A stretch of 37,901 nt of DNA from Acidobacteriota bacterium. GTDB lineage: Bacteria; Acidobacteriota; Terriglobia; Bryobacterales; Bryobacteraceae. Where the stretch lies: the NCBI GenBank assembly GCA_003223115.1, contig QHXW01000412.1:1-37901 (forward strand), read 5' to 3'. Both the position numbers and the translations under genes were made by a program. The notes beneath the pieces are model-generated. The model was not told where the DNA came from and ran no database searches. It saw only the letters and a list, made by a program, of their open reading frames with translations. Below are positions 1 through 8,596 of the stretch, in pieces. How positions within the stretch are numbered: the first letter of the stretch is position 1; each line of letters opens with the position of its first letter.

Positions 1-682
1 GATCCTGTTCCACTTCGTAAAGATGCAGATCTATCTTCTCGATCGGCTTCGTAGTCGAACCGACGGCAACGCGCACCGCGTTTCGCACGTGCGTCTCTAC
101 CAGGTGTTTAACCGAAGTTTCAATCGTCGCCGAGAAGAATAGCGTCTGGCGATCGGTGGGTATGGCCGCCATGATCTTTTTGATCGTGGGCAGGAAGCCC
201 ATGTCCAGCATCCGGTCGGCCTCATCCAGAACCAAAATACGGACACTCGCGAGATTGACGAGTTGCCTGCCCAGGAAATCGTACAGCCTCCCCGGAGTGG
301 CGATCAGCACATGTGCGCCCTTACGGATGGACTGCAGTTGCGATCCTTCGCTGAGTCCGCCAACTACGACGGCGGCGCGAATACCTGTGCCCGCCGCTAT
401 TTTGACGAACGTCTCGTGGATCTGGATGGCGAGCTCGCGCGTTGGGCTCAAGATGACAGCACGAACGCCAGAATGAAGCGGCTGGTTCGCGATCAGGTGA
501 ATGATGGGCAGGACAAACGCGAGCGTTTTGCCGGTGCCTGTTTGCGCCGTGGCGACGACGTCGCGGCCCGCCAGTGCCGGCACAATGGCCAAGGCCTGGA
601 CGGGCGTGGGTTCGGTAAAGCCATGCTTTACCAAATTGCTCTTTAAGGGAGCAGAGAGTGAGAGTTCAGAGAAATTTTGCAT
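1..682 (-). CDS. DEAD-box ATP-dependent RNA helicase, RhlE-like (C-terminus beyond window)
   Basis: The N-terminal 227 residues of a DEAD-box RNA helicase, an enzyme that uses ATP to unwind short RNA duplexes in the cytoplasm (ribosome assembly, mRNA turnover or cold adaptation). Translating the reverse strand from the ATG at 682-680 gives the family motifs in order: Q motif PTPVQ (residues 25-29), Walker A AQTGTGKT (46-53), PTREL (80-84), GG (108-109), TPGR (129-132), DEAD (153-156) and SAT (184-186). The first RecA-like domain is therefore complete. The frame is open to the left edge, so the second domain (motifs IV-VI) lies outside the window. The short N-terminus before the Q motif resembles RhlE-type proteins, but the subfamily cannot be fixed without the C-terminus. 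It is divergent from the toxin-antitoxin pair that follows. Confidence 0.95.
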   Translation of the reverse strand, partial: MQNFSELSLSAPLKSNLVKHGFTEPTPVQALAIVPALAGRDVVATAQTGTGKTLAFVLPIIHLIANQPLHSGVRAVILSPTRELAIQIHETFVKIAAGTGIRAAVVVGGLSEGSQLQSIRKGAHVLIATPGRLYDFLGRQLVNLASVRILVLDEADRMLDMGFLPTIKKIMAAIPTDRQTLFFSATIETSVKHLVETHVRNAVRVAVGSTTKPIEKIDLHLYEVEQD

Positions 683-884
683 TTACGTTTTGACGATGAG
701 ATCGCGAGCCGACTACCAACGAAGGAGAGGGGGTTGCGGATCGACTTCCAGTCAGCCCTTATTGTACCGCACCAAGACGGCGGCCGCGTTAGCCGGCGCC
801 AACTGCAGTTTGGGCCGAAGCTGGCGTTTTGCAGAGAGGCTCGGCATGTTCTTCGAGATTGCCGGTCATGCTCATATCAAACAT

Positions 885-922
885 TTGCGGTCGAACTCAA
901 GTGTTATTACAATAGTAATAAC
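885..922 (+). promoter_or_regulatory. Predicted promoter with overlapping palindromic operator of the antitoxin-toxin pair
   Basis: A sigma70-like promoter can be read as TTGCGG (885-890), a 17-base spacer and TACAAT (908-913). The -10 box lies within a perfect inverted repeat with 8-base arms, GTTATTAC (903-910) and GTAATAAC (915-922), separated by AATA. The palindrome is AT-rich in otherwise GC-rich DNA and ends 16 bases before the antitoxin ATG at 939. AbrB/MazE-type antitoxins usually repress their own operon from such sites, so this is the expected autoregulatory operator. The promoter call is by eye. Confidence 0.6.
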
Positions 923-938
923 TCTATGGACGTGCGTC

Positions 939-1166
939 ATGGTAGAACTCAAGGTCCGCAAGTTCGGAAACTCACTTGGGGTGGTCTTACCGAAAGAGGT
1001 CATCAACCGGCTGCACACCGGTGACGGTGAGCCACTGTTCCTGATTGAGGCTTCGGATGGCGGCTATCGGCTCACGCCTTACGATCCTGGTTTCGAGAAA
1101 AAGATGGCGAAGGCCGATGAGATCATCAACCGCTACCGCAATACGCTTCACGTTCTCGCCAAGTGA
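939..1166 (+). CDS. AbrB/MazE-type antitoxin
   Basis: A 75-residue protein that looks like the swapped-hairpin AbrB/MazE/SpoVT antitoxin family. Its N-terminus (VELKVRKFGNSLGVVLPKEV) carries the typical pattern of a basic strand, GNS and LPKEV that forms the DNA-binding beta-barrel on dimerisation. The C-terminal part (about 45-75) is charged and probably forms the toxin-neutralising segment. The ATG at 939 is chosen because the family motif starts directly after it. The frame is open further upstream, but that part has no family similarity and would cross the promoter and operator. The stop overlaps the toxin start by 3 bases, so the pair is translationally coupled. It probably represses its own promoter through the palindrome at 903-922. 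Confidence 0.88.
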   Translation: MVELKVRKFGNSLGVVLPKEVINRLHTGDGEPLFLIEASDGGYRLTPYDPGFEKKMAKADEIINRYRNTLHVLAK

Positions 1167-1558
1167 GGGAACCGGTTTGGATCGACGAGCGCGATGCTCT
1201 CACGCTGCACGATCGCCTGGTCGCGCTGCACGGGGGGCCGGCGGGATTGCGCGATGATACTTTACTTAAGTCCGCGCTGGCACGGCCGAAGCAGCAATAT
1301 GCCGATGCCGGGTCTCCCAATATCATCGACATGGGCACCGCCTATACAGCGGGTATCGCGCGCAACCATCCGTTTGTGGATGGCAACAAGCGCACGGGCT
1401 TTGTTATCGGAATCCTTTTTCTCGAACTCAATGGCTATCGCTTCACCGCCCGCGAGGACGAGGCGGCGCAGGCGGTCATGGAGTTGGTTGCAGGAAACCT
1501 CGACGAGAAAGGTTACAGCGCTTTTCTTCGCGCCAATGCGTCGCGTGAGAAGAAATAG
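1163..1558 (+). CDS. doc: Death-on-curing (Doc/Fic-fold) toxin
   Basis: A 131-residue toxin of the Doc branch of the Fic superfamily. Known Doc proteins phosphorylate elongation factor Tu and stop translation until their antitoxin neutralises them. The active-site loop HPFVDGNKRTG lies at residues 69-79, with the catalytic His69 and the nucleotide-binding Asn75, Lys76 and Arg77. The N-terminal LHGGPAGLRDDTLLKSAL stretch is also typical of Doc. The length matches the family (about 125-135). Translation starts at a GTG at 1163 that overlaps the antitoxin stop, the usual coupling for such pairs. The partner here is AbrB/MazE-like instead of Phd-like, a known kind of module swap. All catalytic residues are present, so the toxin should be active. 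Confidence 0.93.
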   Translation: MREPVWIDERDALTLHDRLVALHGGPAGLRDDTLLKSALARPKQQYADAGSPNIIDMGTAYTAGIARNHPFVDGNKRTGFVIGILFLELNGYRFTAREDEAAQAVMELVAGNLDEKGYSAFLRANASREKK

Positions 1559-1562
1559 AGTT

Positions 1563-1581
1563 CACACAGCTTCGGTGTGTG
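1563..1581 (+). terminator. Hairpin just after the toxin gene, possible terminator
   Basis: Five bases after the doc stop, CACACA and TGTGTG form a 6-bp stem, extended past a bulged G to a C(TTCG)G tetraloop. UUCG tetraloops are very stable in RNA. There is no run of T after the stem, so intrinsic termination is uncertain. It may instead protect the 3' end of the toxin mRNA. Confidence 0.35.
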
Positions 1582-1720
1582 ATGAGTGAAGAATATTCCG
1601 CAGAAGCTCGGCCGTCTCCGAATCGTTTCCTAGGCGATGTAGTGAACGTTCGGCTCGCAGGCCTTTTTGGACGCATGAAACGAATTACCCGCGCTGGCTT
1701 TACCTGAAAGCCCACATTCG

Positions 1721-3154
1721 TCATGTGAGGATCTCGTGAACTACATTGCCATGCACATCAGTCAACCGGAAATCGCGCCCGGCGTAGCGGTAGGTGAGCT
1801 TTTTGTGATCGAGTCCGAGTAAATGCAGAATGGTCGCGTGCAAGTCGTGGAAATGAACCTTGTTTTCGACAGCGTAGTAGCCGTAGTCGTCCGTGGAACC
1901 GTACTGCAGGCCGGGCTTGACGCCTCCACCCGCCATCCACATGGTGAACGCTTCCGGATTGTGATCTCGACCGTCGGAGCCTTGCGCGGTCGGCGTGCGG
2001 CCGAACTCACCGCCCCAAAGCACCAGCGTGTCCTGTAAAAGACCACGCGCCTTCAGATCGTACAGCAGTCCCGCAATCGGCCGGTCCACTTCGTGCGCAT
2101 TTTGTGAATGGTCGCGCAGAAGCTCTGTATGCTGATCCCACTTGTAGGTGTGGCTCACCTGCACAAAACGAACGCCGCGCTCCGAGAGGCGCCGCGCCAT
2201 GAGACACTGACGGCCGAAGTCTTCGCTGATGCGGTTATCGATCCCGTAGAGCTTCAGCGTTACCGGCGTTTCGCGCGAGATGTCCTGCAGGCCCGGCGCT
2301 TCTGATTGCATGCGGAAGGCCAGCTCGAACGATTCGATGCGCCCCTCGAGCGCAGCATCCGGGCCGCTTCCCGCGAGTTGCTCGCGATTCAGCTCCTGCA
2401 GGTAATCGAGTTCCATGCGCTGAATGTCGCGCGGTGTCTCGCTATTTGCAATAAACGGGATCCTGGCATCGCGCGCCGCAACTCCCACCGACCCCACTGG
2501 AGTGCCCGCGTACGGCGCCGGTAGAAAGCCCGAGCTGTAATTATTCATGCCGCCATGACTTTGCGTCGGGCAGATCGTGATAAATCCCGGCATGCTCTGG
2601 TTCTCGGTGCCTAATCCGTAGGTGATCCACGATCCCATGCTGGGGCGGACAAAGGTGTCGCTGCCCGTGTGCAGTTCCAGCAGCGCCCCACCGTGCCGGG
2701 AGTTCGATCCCCACATCGACTTGATGAAGCAGATCTCGTCCACATGCTGTGACAACTCGGGAAACAGCTCGCTCACCCACATTCCGCTCTGCCCATACTG
2801 CTTGAATTCCCATGGAGACTTCAGAAGATTGAAGGTCTCGCTCGAGACAACTTTCGGACGTTTGAACGGCAGCGGCTTGCCGTGGTCGCGCTTCAGCAAC
2901 GGCTTGTAGTCGAACGTATCCACCTGCGAGGGCCCGCCGTGCATGAACAGAAAGATCACTCGCTTGGCCTTTGCGGGAAAATGCGGGGGTTTCACCGCCA
3001 GCGGACTGGACGCGCCCGGACCCACCGTAGCGGCTCGCGCTTCGTCACTCAACATCGCGGCGAGAGCAACGCTTCCAAACCCCGTGCTGCTCACCTGGAG
3101 CAGTTCCCGCCGCGAGAGCCGGCGATTCAGATACGAGTTCCAATGCGCATTCAT
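1721..3154 (-). CDS. DUF1501 domain protein, Tat-exported
   Basis: A 477-residue DUF1501 protein, a family with an alkaline-phosphatase/sulfatase-like fold that is abundant in Planctomycetes, Verrucomicrobia and Acidobacteria. Its biochemical role is unknown. The N-terminus carries a twin-arginine signal (NRRLSRRELLQ followed by a hydrophobic stretch ending ARA). The core motifs FLFMHGGPSQVDTFDYKP near the N-terminus and GGEFGRTP near the C-terminus are clear. I prefer the ATG at 3154, which has GAGG about 9 bases upstream. A TTG at 3169 would add five residues and give a 4-base overlap with the upstream gene. It is second in an operon with the haem protein, and this pair is very common in these phyla. 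Confidence 0.93.
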   Translation of the reverse strand: MNAHWNSYLNRRLSRRELLQVSSTGFGSVALAAMLSDEARAATVGPGASSPLAVKPPHFPAKAKRVIFLFMHGGPSQVDTFDYKPLLKRDHGKPLPFKRPKVVSSETFNLLKSPWEFKQYGQSGMWVSELFPELSQHVDEICFIKSMWGSNSRHGGALLELHTGSDTFVRPSMGSWITYGLGTENQSMPGFITICPTQSHGGMNNYSSGFLPAPYAGTPVGSVGVAARDARIPFIANSETPRDIQRMELDYLQELNREQLAGSGPDAALEGRIESFELAFRMQSEAPGLQDISRETPVTLKLYGIDNRISEDFGRQCLMARRLSERGVRFVQVSHTYKWDQHTELLRDHSQNAHEVDRPIAGLLYDLKARGLLQDTLVLWGGEFGRTPTAQGSDGRDHNPEAFTMWMAGGGVKPGLQYGSTDDYGYYAVENKVHFHDLHATILHLLGLDHKKLTYRYAGRDFRLTDVHGNVVHEILT

Positions 3155-3165
3155 TCGCGAAAGCC

Positions 3166-6100
3166 TCAATTCAAATAGATAAATTCATTCGACGCCATCA
3201 ACGCTTTACAAAAACTCTGCCAGGCGAATGGGCGCGCCTGGGCCGGATCCTGTTTCCGTTCCTTGGTGGCCTGCTCCACTTGTGCGATGAAGGAGAGAGC
3301 GCGGTCGATCTCTTTCGCCGCCGGGGGTCTTCCGAGCGCTCGTTCGTACGCGTCGCGAACGCGGCCGGCATCATCCAGGTCAGTGCGCGCCAGAAGTTTA
3401 CCGGCCATGGTACGCGTGTGCGCCAGTACCACAGACCCGTTCATCATGAACAGCGCCTGGGGAGCGACAACGGTTGCGCTACGGTCGCCGTTCGATGTGG
3501 AGGGATCGGGCAAATCGAAAGCCTGAAACACTTCGTACATCGAGCTGCGGACCACCGGGATGTATACCGCCCTCCGGTTACGATCGTAATCAGCACCCCC
3601 GCGCTTCTCGGTGTCGCTCACATATTGGCGGTCCTTGTAGTCCAGGATCGAACCCCCGGCCGTCAGATCGAGATCGCCCGAAACCGCCATAATGGCGTCG
3701 CGGATCTCCTCGGCCTCGAGCCGCCTCCGGTTCGTTCGCCACAGCAGCGTGTTTTCGGGATCAATCTCCGCGGCGTGCGCATCGTACGCGGTGCTCATCT
3801 GATAGGTATTCGACAACATGATCAACCGGTGCATCTGCTTGATCGACCAGCCGTGCTCCGTGAAGCGCAACGCAAGCCAATCGAGCAAAGGAAGATTAGT
3901 GGGTGGTTCGCCCAGCCGCCCGAAATTATCCACTGATGGCACGATGCCCCGGCCAAAGTGCCACCGCCAGATCCGATTGGCCATGACCCGACTGGTAAGC
4001 GGGTGGCCTGGCTGGGTCAGCCACTCCGCCAGTTGTAAGCGGCCGCTTTGCCGTTCGGGGATGGCGGGCTGGTTTTCTCCCGCAATGACGCGAAGGAACC
4101 GGCGCGGCACCATTTGCCCGAGAGTCCAGTGGCTACCGCGGATGTGAATCGGCAAATCGCCGGTGTCTGCGCCTTCACAAACGCCCATGGCCTGCGGAAA
4201 CTCGGGTTTCGCAGCCTCCAGGTCCTTGTGCTCCTGTTCCAGGCGGGTCAACTGCTGCTGCGCCTCCGCGGGGAAATATTGCTTGGACTGTTCCGGCGCG
4301 CGGAACGGACCGGCTTTGGCGTAGAGCAATTCGCGAAAAGCTTCAAGGCTCGTGTTCGGCAGTCCGGATTCTTTTACGTCCTTCTTGGCGGGATCATCCA
4401 TCTCGTCATCTGGCTCCGCTGCATCCGGCCGGGGCCGAGAGGCCTGGAGAGCCTGCCACTGGCGATCCGCCTGTTGAAACGATTCCTGGTAACGCCCTGC
4501 CAGTTGCTCGCGCGTCTCCGGGCGGAAGCCCTGAAACAACTTCGCGGCGGGCGAAGTCCAGCCAGTCAGACTGTTGTCGTCGAGCGAACCTCTGGCGTCG
4601 AACGCGTACCAAGCAAACAGCACCGAATGCGGAGCACCTTTGGCCCGGCGCATCTCCTCCGCCCAGTGGTCCAAAAATCCAGGGTTGATGCCGTACTGCC
4701 GCGCGATCTGTACATTCGATTTGGGCACGGGAGCGCCGGCCGGAATCGAGCTAGGGGCGACTGACAGCTTCTCGAAGTACGGGAAGCGGGACTTGTGTTC
4801 CAGCCGCAGCGTATTGCGGCCCGCGATAAAAGGAAAGATGCCTGCGATGGACCAGCCGCCCGCGTCTTCGGAAGCAGCCCGGTTCTCGACCGGCGCCGCA
4901 CCCTTCTTCATCAGCACGCCGTTCAACCAGATATCGGCAGTCCCGGCTCCCGCTTCCTGTTCGAGGAGGTCCAGTTGGTAGTCGCCCGCGGCGGCGACGG
5001 TCACGTCGTACTCGGCGAAGAACGGACCTTTCACATCCTTGACAGCGTTCGGATCACCTTTTTTGAGTTGCCGTGGCGCGTTGCCGCGCTCGAAACTGGC
5101 GGCTGCGCGGACCACCGCGCCCGCCGTACTGCTGGCATCCTCCGCCACCGCCTTTAGTGGAATCTGCGCATATCGAAGCACATCCGAAGCGGCCAGCAGA
5201 TAGGTGCCTACTTTGCTTCGGGCCTCTTCAGCCAGCTTCCGATTCTCAGCTTTCGTAACCCGGTCGATCTCTTTGCTCTTGGCCTCGATCTTGGCATCGT
5301 GTGCCCGTAGCCGCGCACGGTCTTCTGGCGGAGCCAGCACATACTCGTGCCACTTAGCCACCACTTTGAAGTTCTCCATGGTCTTCGAACTTTTGAAGAT
5401 GCCGGCCATGGAGTAATAGTCGGCTTGGGGAATGGGATCGAACTTATGATCGTGGCACCGGGCACAGCCGACAGTCAGGGCCATGAACGCGCGGGATGCG
5501 GTGTCGAGTTGCTCGTCGACGATGTCCATCTGCATCTTGACCGGGTCGTCTTCGGCGAGCATCTTGGCGCCGAGCGAGAGGAAGCCGGTGGCGGTCCATC
5601 GTTCGAAAGTAGTTGCCAGATCTTTGGCATCCGGCAACAGATCGCCTGCCAGTTGTTCACGCACAAACTGATCGTAAGGCTTGTCCTTATTGAAGGCCTG
5701 AATCACGTAGTCCCGATAGCGGTAGGCGTTCCTGTAGACCAGATTCTCGTCCAGACCGTTGGAGTCCGCGTAACGGGCGACATCCAGCCAGTGGCGTCCC
5801 CAGCGCTCGCCGTAGCGCGGAGAAGCGAGCAGTCGATCCACCACGCGCGCGAACGCATCCGGGTGCGTGTCATTCAGGAAAGCCTGGACTTCTTCGGGCG
5901 TTGGCGGAAGGCCGGTCAGATCGAACGCCGCGCGCCGGATCATTTCGCGTCTCCCGTCTGGCGCCGCGGGCTTCAAGCCCTTGGCCTCGAGGCCTGCGAG
6001 AACAAATGCATCGATCGGCGACCTCACCCAATCGGCATTCTTTACCTCGGGAATTGCTGGATCCGTGGGCGGCGTGAAGGCCCAGAACTTTTGCGGCGCC

Positions 6101-6513
6101 TTGTCGTCGCGCTCCGGGGGGCTGTTGCCGGGCCAGGGCGCTCCCATCGCTATCCACTGAGCCAGTGTTGCGATTTCCGCGTCGCTCAGCTTGTCGCCAG
6201 GAGGCATCCGCAAGTTGGAACTGATCTGCCGGACCGCGCGGATGATCAAGCTCTCTTCCGGTTTGCCGGTTATGATTGCGGGCCCCCGGGAACCACCTTG
6301 CAAGAAGGACTCGCGGCTGTCCATTCGAAGGCCGCCCGCCGGATGGTCTACGGCGGCGTGACATGCAAGACAACGCTGTGCTAACAAAGGGCGAACATTC
6401 TTCTCGAAAAATTCAACGCCGGTCGTTTGCGCGCGGGCGCTACCCAGGCTGAGTACCGCCAGGGCTAGGCACTTCGCATACTTGCCCACCAGTTCTCTGA
6501 TTATATGGATCAT
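3166..6513 (-). CDS. PSCyt1/DUF1549/DUF1553 (PSD1) cytochrome c-like protein
   Basis: An 1115-residue secreted haem protein. After a Sec signal peptide (about 1-28) comes a Planctomycete-type cytochrome c domain with CLACH (Cys48, Cys51, His52) and a likely axial Met103 in LRMPPG. DUF1549 follows (about 165-370) and contains a second haem-binding motif, CARCH (350-354). A carbohydrate-binding-like middle region is next. DUF1553 occupies roughly 830-1100, with the typical MANRIWRWHFGRGIV pattern. Such proteins are thought to act in periplasmic redox steps coupled to breakdown of complex carbohydrates, but no reaction is proven. The DUF1501 gene follows directly, and the two are almost always neighbours. 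The length is normal for the three-domain form. Confidence 0.95.
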   Translation of the reverse strand: MIHIIRELVGKYAKCLALAVLSLGSARAQTTGVEFFEKNVRPLLAQRCLACHAAVDHPAGGLRMDSRESFLQGGSRGPAIITGKPEESLIIRAVRQISSNLRMPPGDKLSDAEIATLAQWIAMGAPWPGNSPPERDDKAPQKFWAFTPPTDPAIPEVKNADWVRSPIDAFVLAGLEAKGLKPAAPDGRREMIRRAAFDLTGLPPTPEEVQAFLNDTHPDAFARVVDRLLASPRYGERWGRHWLDVARYADSNGLDENLVYRNAYRYRDYVIQAFNKDKPYDQFVREQLAGDLLPDAKDLATTFERWTATGFLSLGAKMLAEDDPVKMQMDIVDEQLDTASRAFMALTVGCARCHDHKFDPIPQADYYSMAGIFKSSKTMENFKVVAKWHEYVLAPPEDRARLRAHDAKIEAKSKEIDRVTKAENRKLAEEARSKVGTYLLAASDVLRYAQIPLKAVAEDASSTAGAVVRAAASFERGNAPRQLKKGDPNAVKDVKGPFFAEYDVTVAAAGDYQLDLLEQEAGAGTADIWLNGVLMKKGAAPVENRAASEDAGGWSIAGIFPFIAGRNTLRLEHKSRFPYFEKLSVAPSSIPAGAPVPKSNVQIARQYGINPGFLDHWAEEMRRAKGAPHSVLFAWYAFDARGSLDDNSLTGWTSPAAKLFQGFRPETREQLAGRYQESFQQADRQWQALQASRPRPDAAEPDDEMDDPAKKDVKESGLPNTSLEAFRELLYAKAGPFRAPEQSKQYFPAEAQQQLTRLEQEHKDLEAAKPEFPQAMGVCEGADTGDLPIHIRGSHWTLGQMVPRRFLRVIAGENQPAIPERQSGRLQLAEWLTQPGHPLTSRVMANRIWRWHFGRGIVPSVDNFGRLGEPPTNLPLLDWLALRFTEHGWSIKQMHRLIMLSNTYQMSTAYDAHAAEIDPENTLLWRTNRRRLEAEEIRDAIMAVSGDLDLTAGGSILDYKDRQYVSDTEKRGGADYDRNRRAVYIPVVRSSMYEVFQAFDLPDPSTSNGDRSATVVAPQALFMMNGSVVLAHTRTMAGKLLARTDLDDAGRVRDAYERALGRPPAAKEIDRALSFIAQVEQATKERKQDPAQARPFAWQSFCKALMASNEFIYLN

Positions 6514-6927
6514 TCGAAAAAAGCCGGTCGCGATTTTGGCCCCGGCTGGGGTCTATTATCGCATTGAGAGAGAACGAAATAGGAGCCGCGCGCAAAACCA
6601 CGCCATTCCCGCTGGACTGTCGTGTCTGGAAAGTGCGTTGACGCAGGGATAGCGAACGATTGCATTTTGGCGGCCGTCGGTGGGCATACGAAACTGCCTG
6701 GTTTCACTTCTCGGCAGTGCTGGACTCCAAAACCGCTCCCAAATAAAATCGGGGCGCCTTACAGATTCCTGGCTCAGAGCCGATTTTTCAAAGCGTAAAA
6801 CGGCAGTGATTTCAACGCACTTCCAAACACGACTCGCTGGACGAATGAGACCCCTTGGGGGTAGCATCTGTTGAAGTGCACCATCGGTGAAGCCCGGTAG
6901 CGCACTGAGCGGATTGGCTCTCAACCT
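6514..6927. other. Gene-free stretch upstream of the PSCyt1/DUF1553 operon
   Basis: About 410 bases without a convincing gene; the ORFs here have no recognisable motifs. It should contain the minus-strand promoter for the haem-protein operon. Reading towards that gene there is an AT-rich GATAAT-like element near 6560 and a small GC-rich hairpin (GGCCCC, loop GGCT, GGGGTC at 6538-6553), but no good -35 box could be assigned. A second short hairpin (CCCC/GGGG) lies near 6850-6862. The right side borders the decayed quinoprotein gene. Confidence 0.5.
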
Positions 6928-7884
6928 ATGCGCCTGACCTTGACGTTGTAACTTCGTGGCACTCGCGTGCCGCGCAGGATTGGCCCCGTTTCCGAGGCAC
7001 GAACGGCGCGGGCATGTCCGACTCGTCCGGACTGCTGGCCGAATTCGGACTGAAAAAGAATCTTGTCTGGCGGGTCGAAGTGCCAACGGGCTGGTCCTCG
7101 CCTATTGTGGTCAAGGACAGGATTTACGTCACCGGAGTGGAGGGAGACAAACTCATCGCGCTGGCACTCGACCGGCAAACCGGCAGAGCGATCTGGCGTC
7201 GAGATATTCTCCGCAATCACACGAACAAGATTTTCGTGGGCAACGATTCGGCAACACCAACCCCCACCTCTGACGGCGAGACCATCTACGCCTTCTTTCC
7301 CGACCTTGGACTCATATCATTCAATGCGGCAGGAGAAGAACGCTGGCGCATCAAACTCGGACCGTTCGACAGCTTCTATGGACTCTCATCGTCGCCTGTC
7401 GTCGAGGGCAATACGGTTGCCTTGGTCTGTGATCAACGCAACGGATCGTTCGCGCTCGCAGCTGACAAAGACTCCGGGCGGATACGCTGGCGGATCGAAC
7501 GGAAGCTGGCCACGACTGAGGGGTACTCGACTCCGGCCCTCTACGCGCCGCAACGAGGAACACATCAGCTGATCGTCACCGGAGCGTACCGCGTCGATGG
7601 TTATGATCTGGAAACCGGCGAAAAGCTGCGGTGGATCGGCAACCAAGGTATTTATTCCATCGGCTCTCCCGTGCTCTTCGGTGATCTGGTGATCGCGGTC
7701 GCCGAGGGTAGTGACACGCCGGAGTATCCGCCATTCGATTGCGCTCCTTCAACAGTTGGATACGAACAAAGACGGCACGCTGTCGCGCGAGGAGTGCAGT
7801 AAGGATCCAATGATGAAGGACCATTTCGGCTGGGTGGACACCGATAAGGATGGAATTATCACCCGTGCCGAGTGGGATCAATGA
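6928..7884 (+). pseudogene. Decayed PQQ-type beta-propeller protein with embedded EF-hands
   Basis: Remains of a secreted PQQ-like (BamB-like) beta-propeller protein. The longest intact part runs from 7014 to 7802 and has repeated propeller blades (LALDRQTGRAIWRR, ADKDSGRIRWRIE, DLETGEKLRW). The conserved family start DWPRFRGTNGAG is encoded in the same frame just upstream (6978-7013) with no usable start codon. Pieces of a signal peptide (MRLTLTL, VALAC, RAAQ) lie in three different frames from 6928, which implies small indels. Near 7735 the frame shifts again: two EF-hand calcium loops (DTNKDGTLSREE and DTDKDGIITRAE) continue in frame +1 to a stop at 7882-7884. The second half of the propeller is missing and sigma-factor sequence begins at that point. 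Confidence 0.8.
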
Positions 7885-8335
7885 CATAGCCCAGCAAGTT
7901 TTCATCAAGGTATACTTCTCGATCAAGAGCTTCGAGGGCCGTAGCTCGCTTTATACCTGGCTCCATCGCATTACCGTCAACAAGTGTTATGAGTTCCTGC
8001 GCAAAAAACGGCCCACCGTGTCATTAGAGACCGGCCTCGCGTCTGAAGACGATCCGGCTCGCGCCAAGCTGCCCGCGGACCCGATCCCGGCAGCGGATAC
8101 GCTCGTTGCTCAGAGGGATTTCCTCAATAAACTGCTCCTACGCATTCCCGAACAGGACCGGCACCTGCTGCTGCTGCGAGAACTCGAGGGCTTATCGATC
8201 GCCCAGCTCTCCGAGGCAACCGGCTTGAACGAAAACACGATCAAGGTGCGGCTGTTTCGGACGCGGAAGCAGCTCCTCGACGCCGCAACTCGTGGGCGTC
8301 AAAGTGCAGGCTTTAGCCGGCTGAGTCGTTTTTGA
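7850..8335 (+). CDS. ECF-type sigma-70 factor lacking its N-terminus (probably non-functional)
   Basis: Encodes 161 residues. From residue 12 (DIAQQVFIKVY) it matches an extracytoplasmic-function sigma factor: the end of region 2.2, regions 2.3-2.4 (SLYTWLHRITVNKCYEFLRKK), a linker, and region 4 with the -35-binding helix-turn-helix (LSIAQLSEATGLNENTIKVRLFRTRKQL, about 120-147). The first 50 or so residues (regions 1.2-2.2) are missing. The first eleven codons are out-of-frame EF-hand DNA from the neighbouring pseudogene, so the ATG at 7850 was acquired through the deletion that joined them. Part of the core-binding helix is lost, so I expect no sigma activity, though the frame remains open. 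No anti-sigma gene is adjacent. Confidence 0.8.
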   Translation: MELSPVPSGINDIAQQVFIKVYFSIKSFEGRSSLYTWLHRITVNKCYEFLRKKRPTVSLETGLASEDDPARAKLPADPIPAADTLVAQRDFLNKLLLRIPEQDRHLLLLRELEGLSIAQLSEATGLNENTIKVRLFRTRKQLLDAATRGRQSAGFSRLSRF

Positions 8336-8354
8336 AGGAAAGGTCCGAGACCGT

Positions 8355-8585
8355 ATGTGGCTCGGCTGGGCATTGAAGGGTACCGGCGAGCAGGTGTTTA
8401 CGCTCCTGGTAGACGATAAGGCAGGAAATCCAGTGACTATTCCCTTCAAGTGGAGCGGCGTTTCACTTCTTCATAGCCGGGTCAAACGGCGACTATAAAC
8501 ACTTCGATCATTCTCACGCTCCTGTAGTATCCACCGAGGGGTTGGGCACAGCGTGTTTCCCTGAGATGCTGGTTGTGGGAAACTG
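8355..8585 (+). pseudogene. Unidentified coding remnant upstream of the esterase gene
   Basis: A 47-codon frame runs from the ATG at 8355 to 8498 (contains FTLLVDDKAGNPVTIPFKW). Protein-like sequence then seems to continue in another frame from about 8463 to a TGA near 8583 (FIAGSNGDYKHFDH, GTACFPEMLVVGN). The switch suggests a frameshifted gene tail. I do not recognise the family. It could be chance, but it adjoins two clearly broken genes. Confidence 0.3.
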
Positions 8586-8596
8586 ATCTGAAGAAA

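Noticed and set aside
501-938. Longer antitoxin starting upstream of 939
   Set aside because: The extension crosses the helicase start, promoter and operator and has no similarity to AbrB-type proteins.
5347-6384. Long plus-strand open frame (345 codons) opposite the haem protein
   Set aside because: It lies wholly antisense to the PSCyt1/DUF1553 gene, has no recognisable motif, and such frames are common opposite GC-rich genes.
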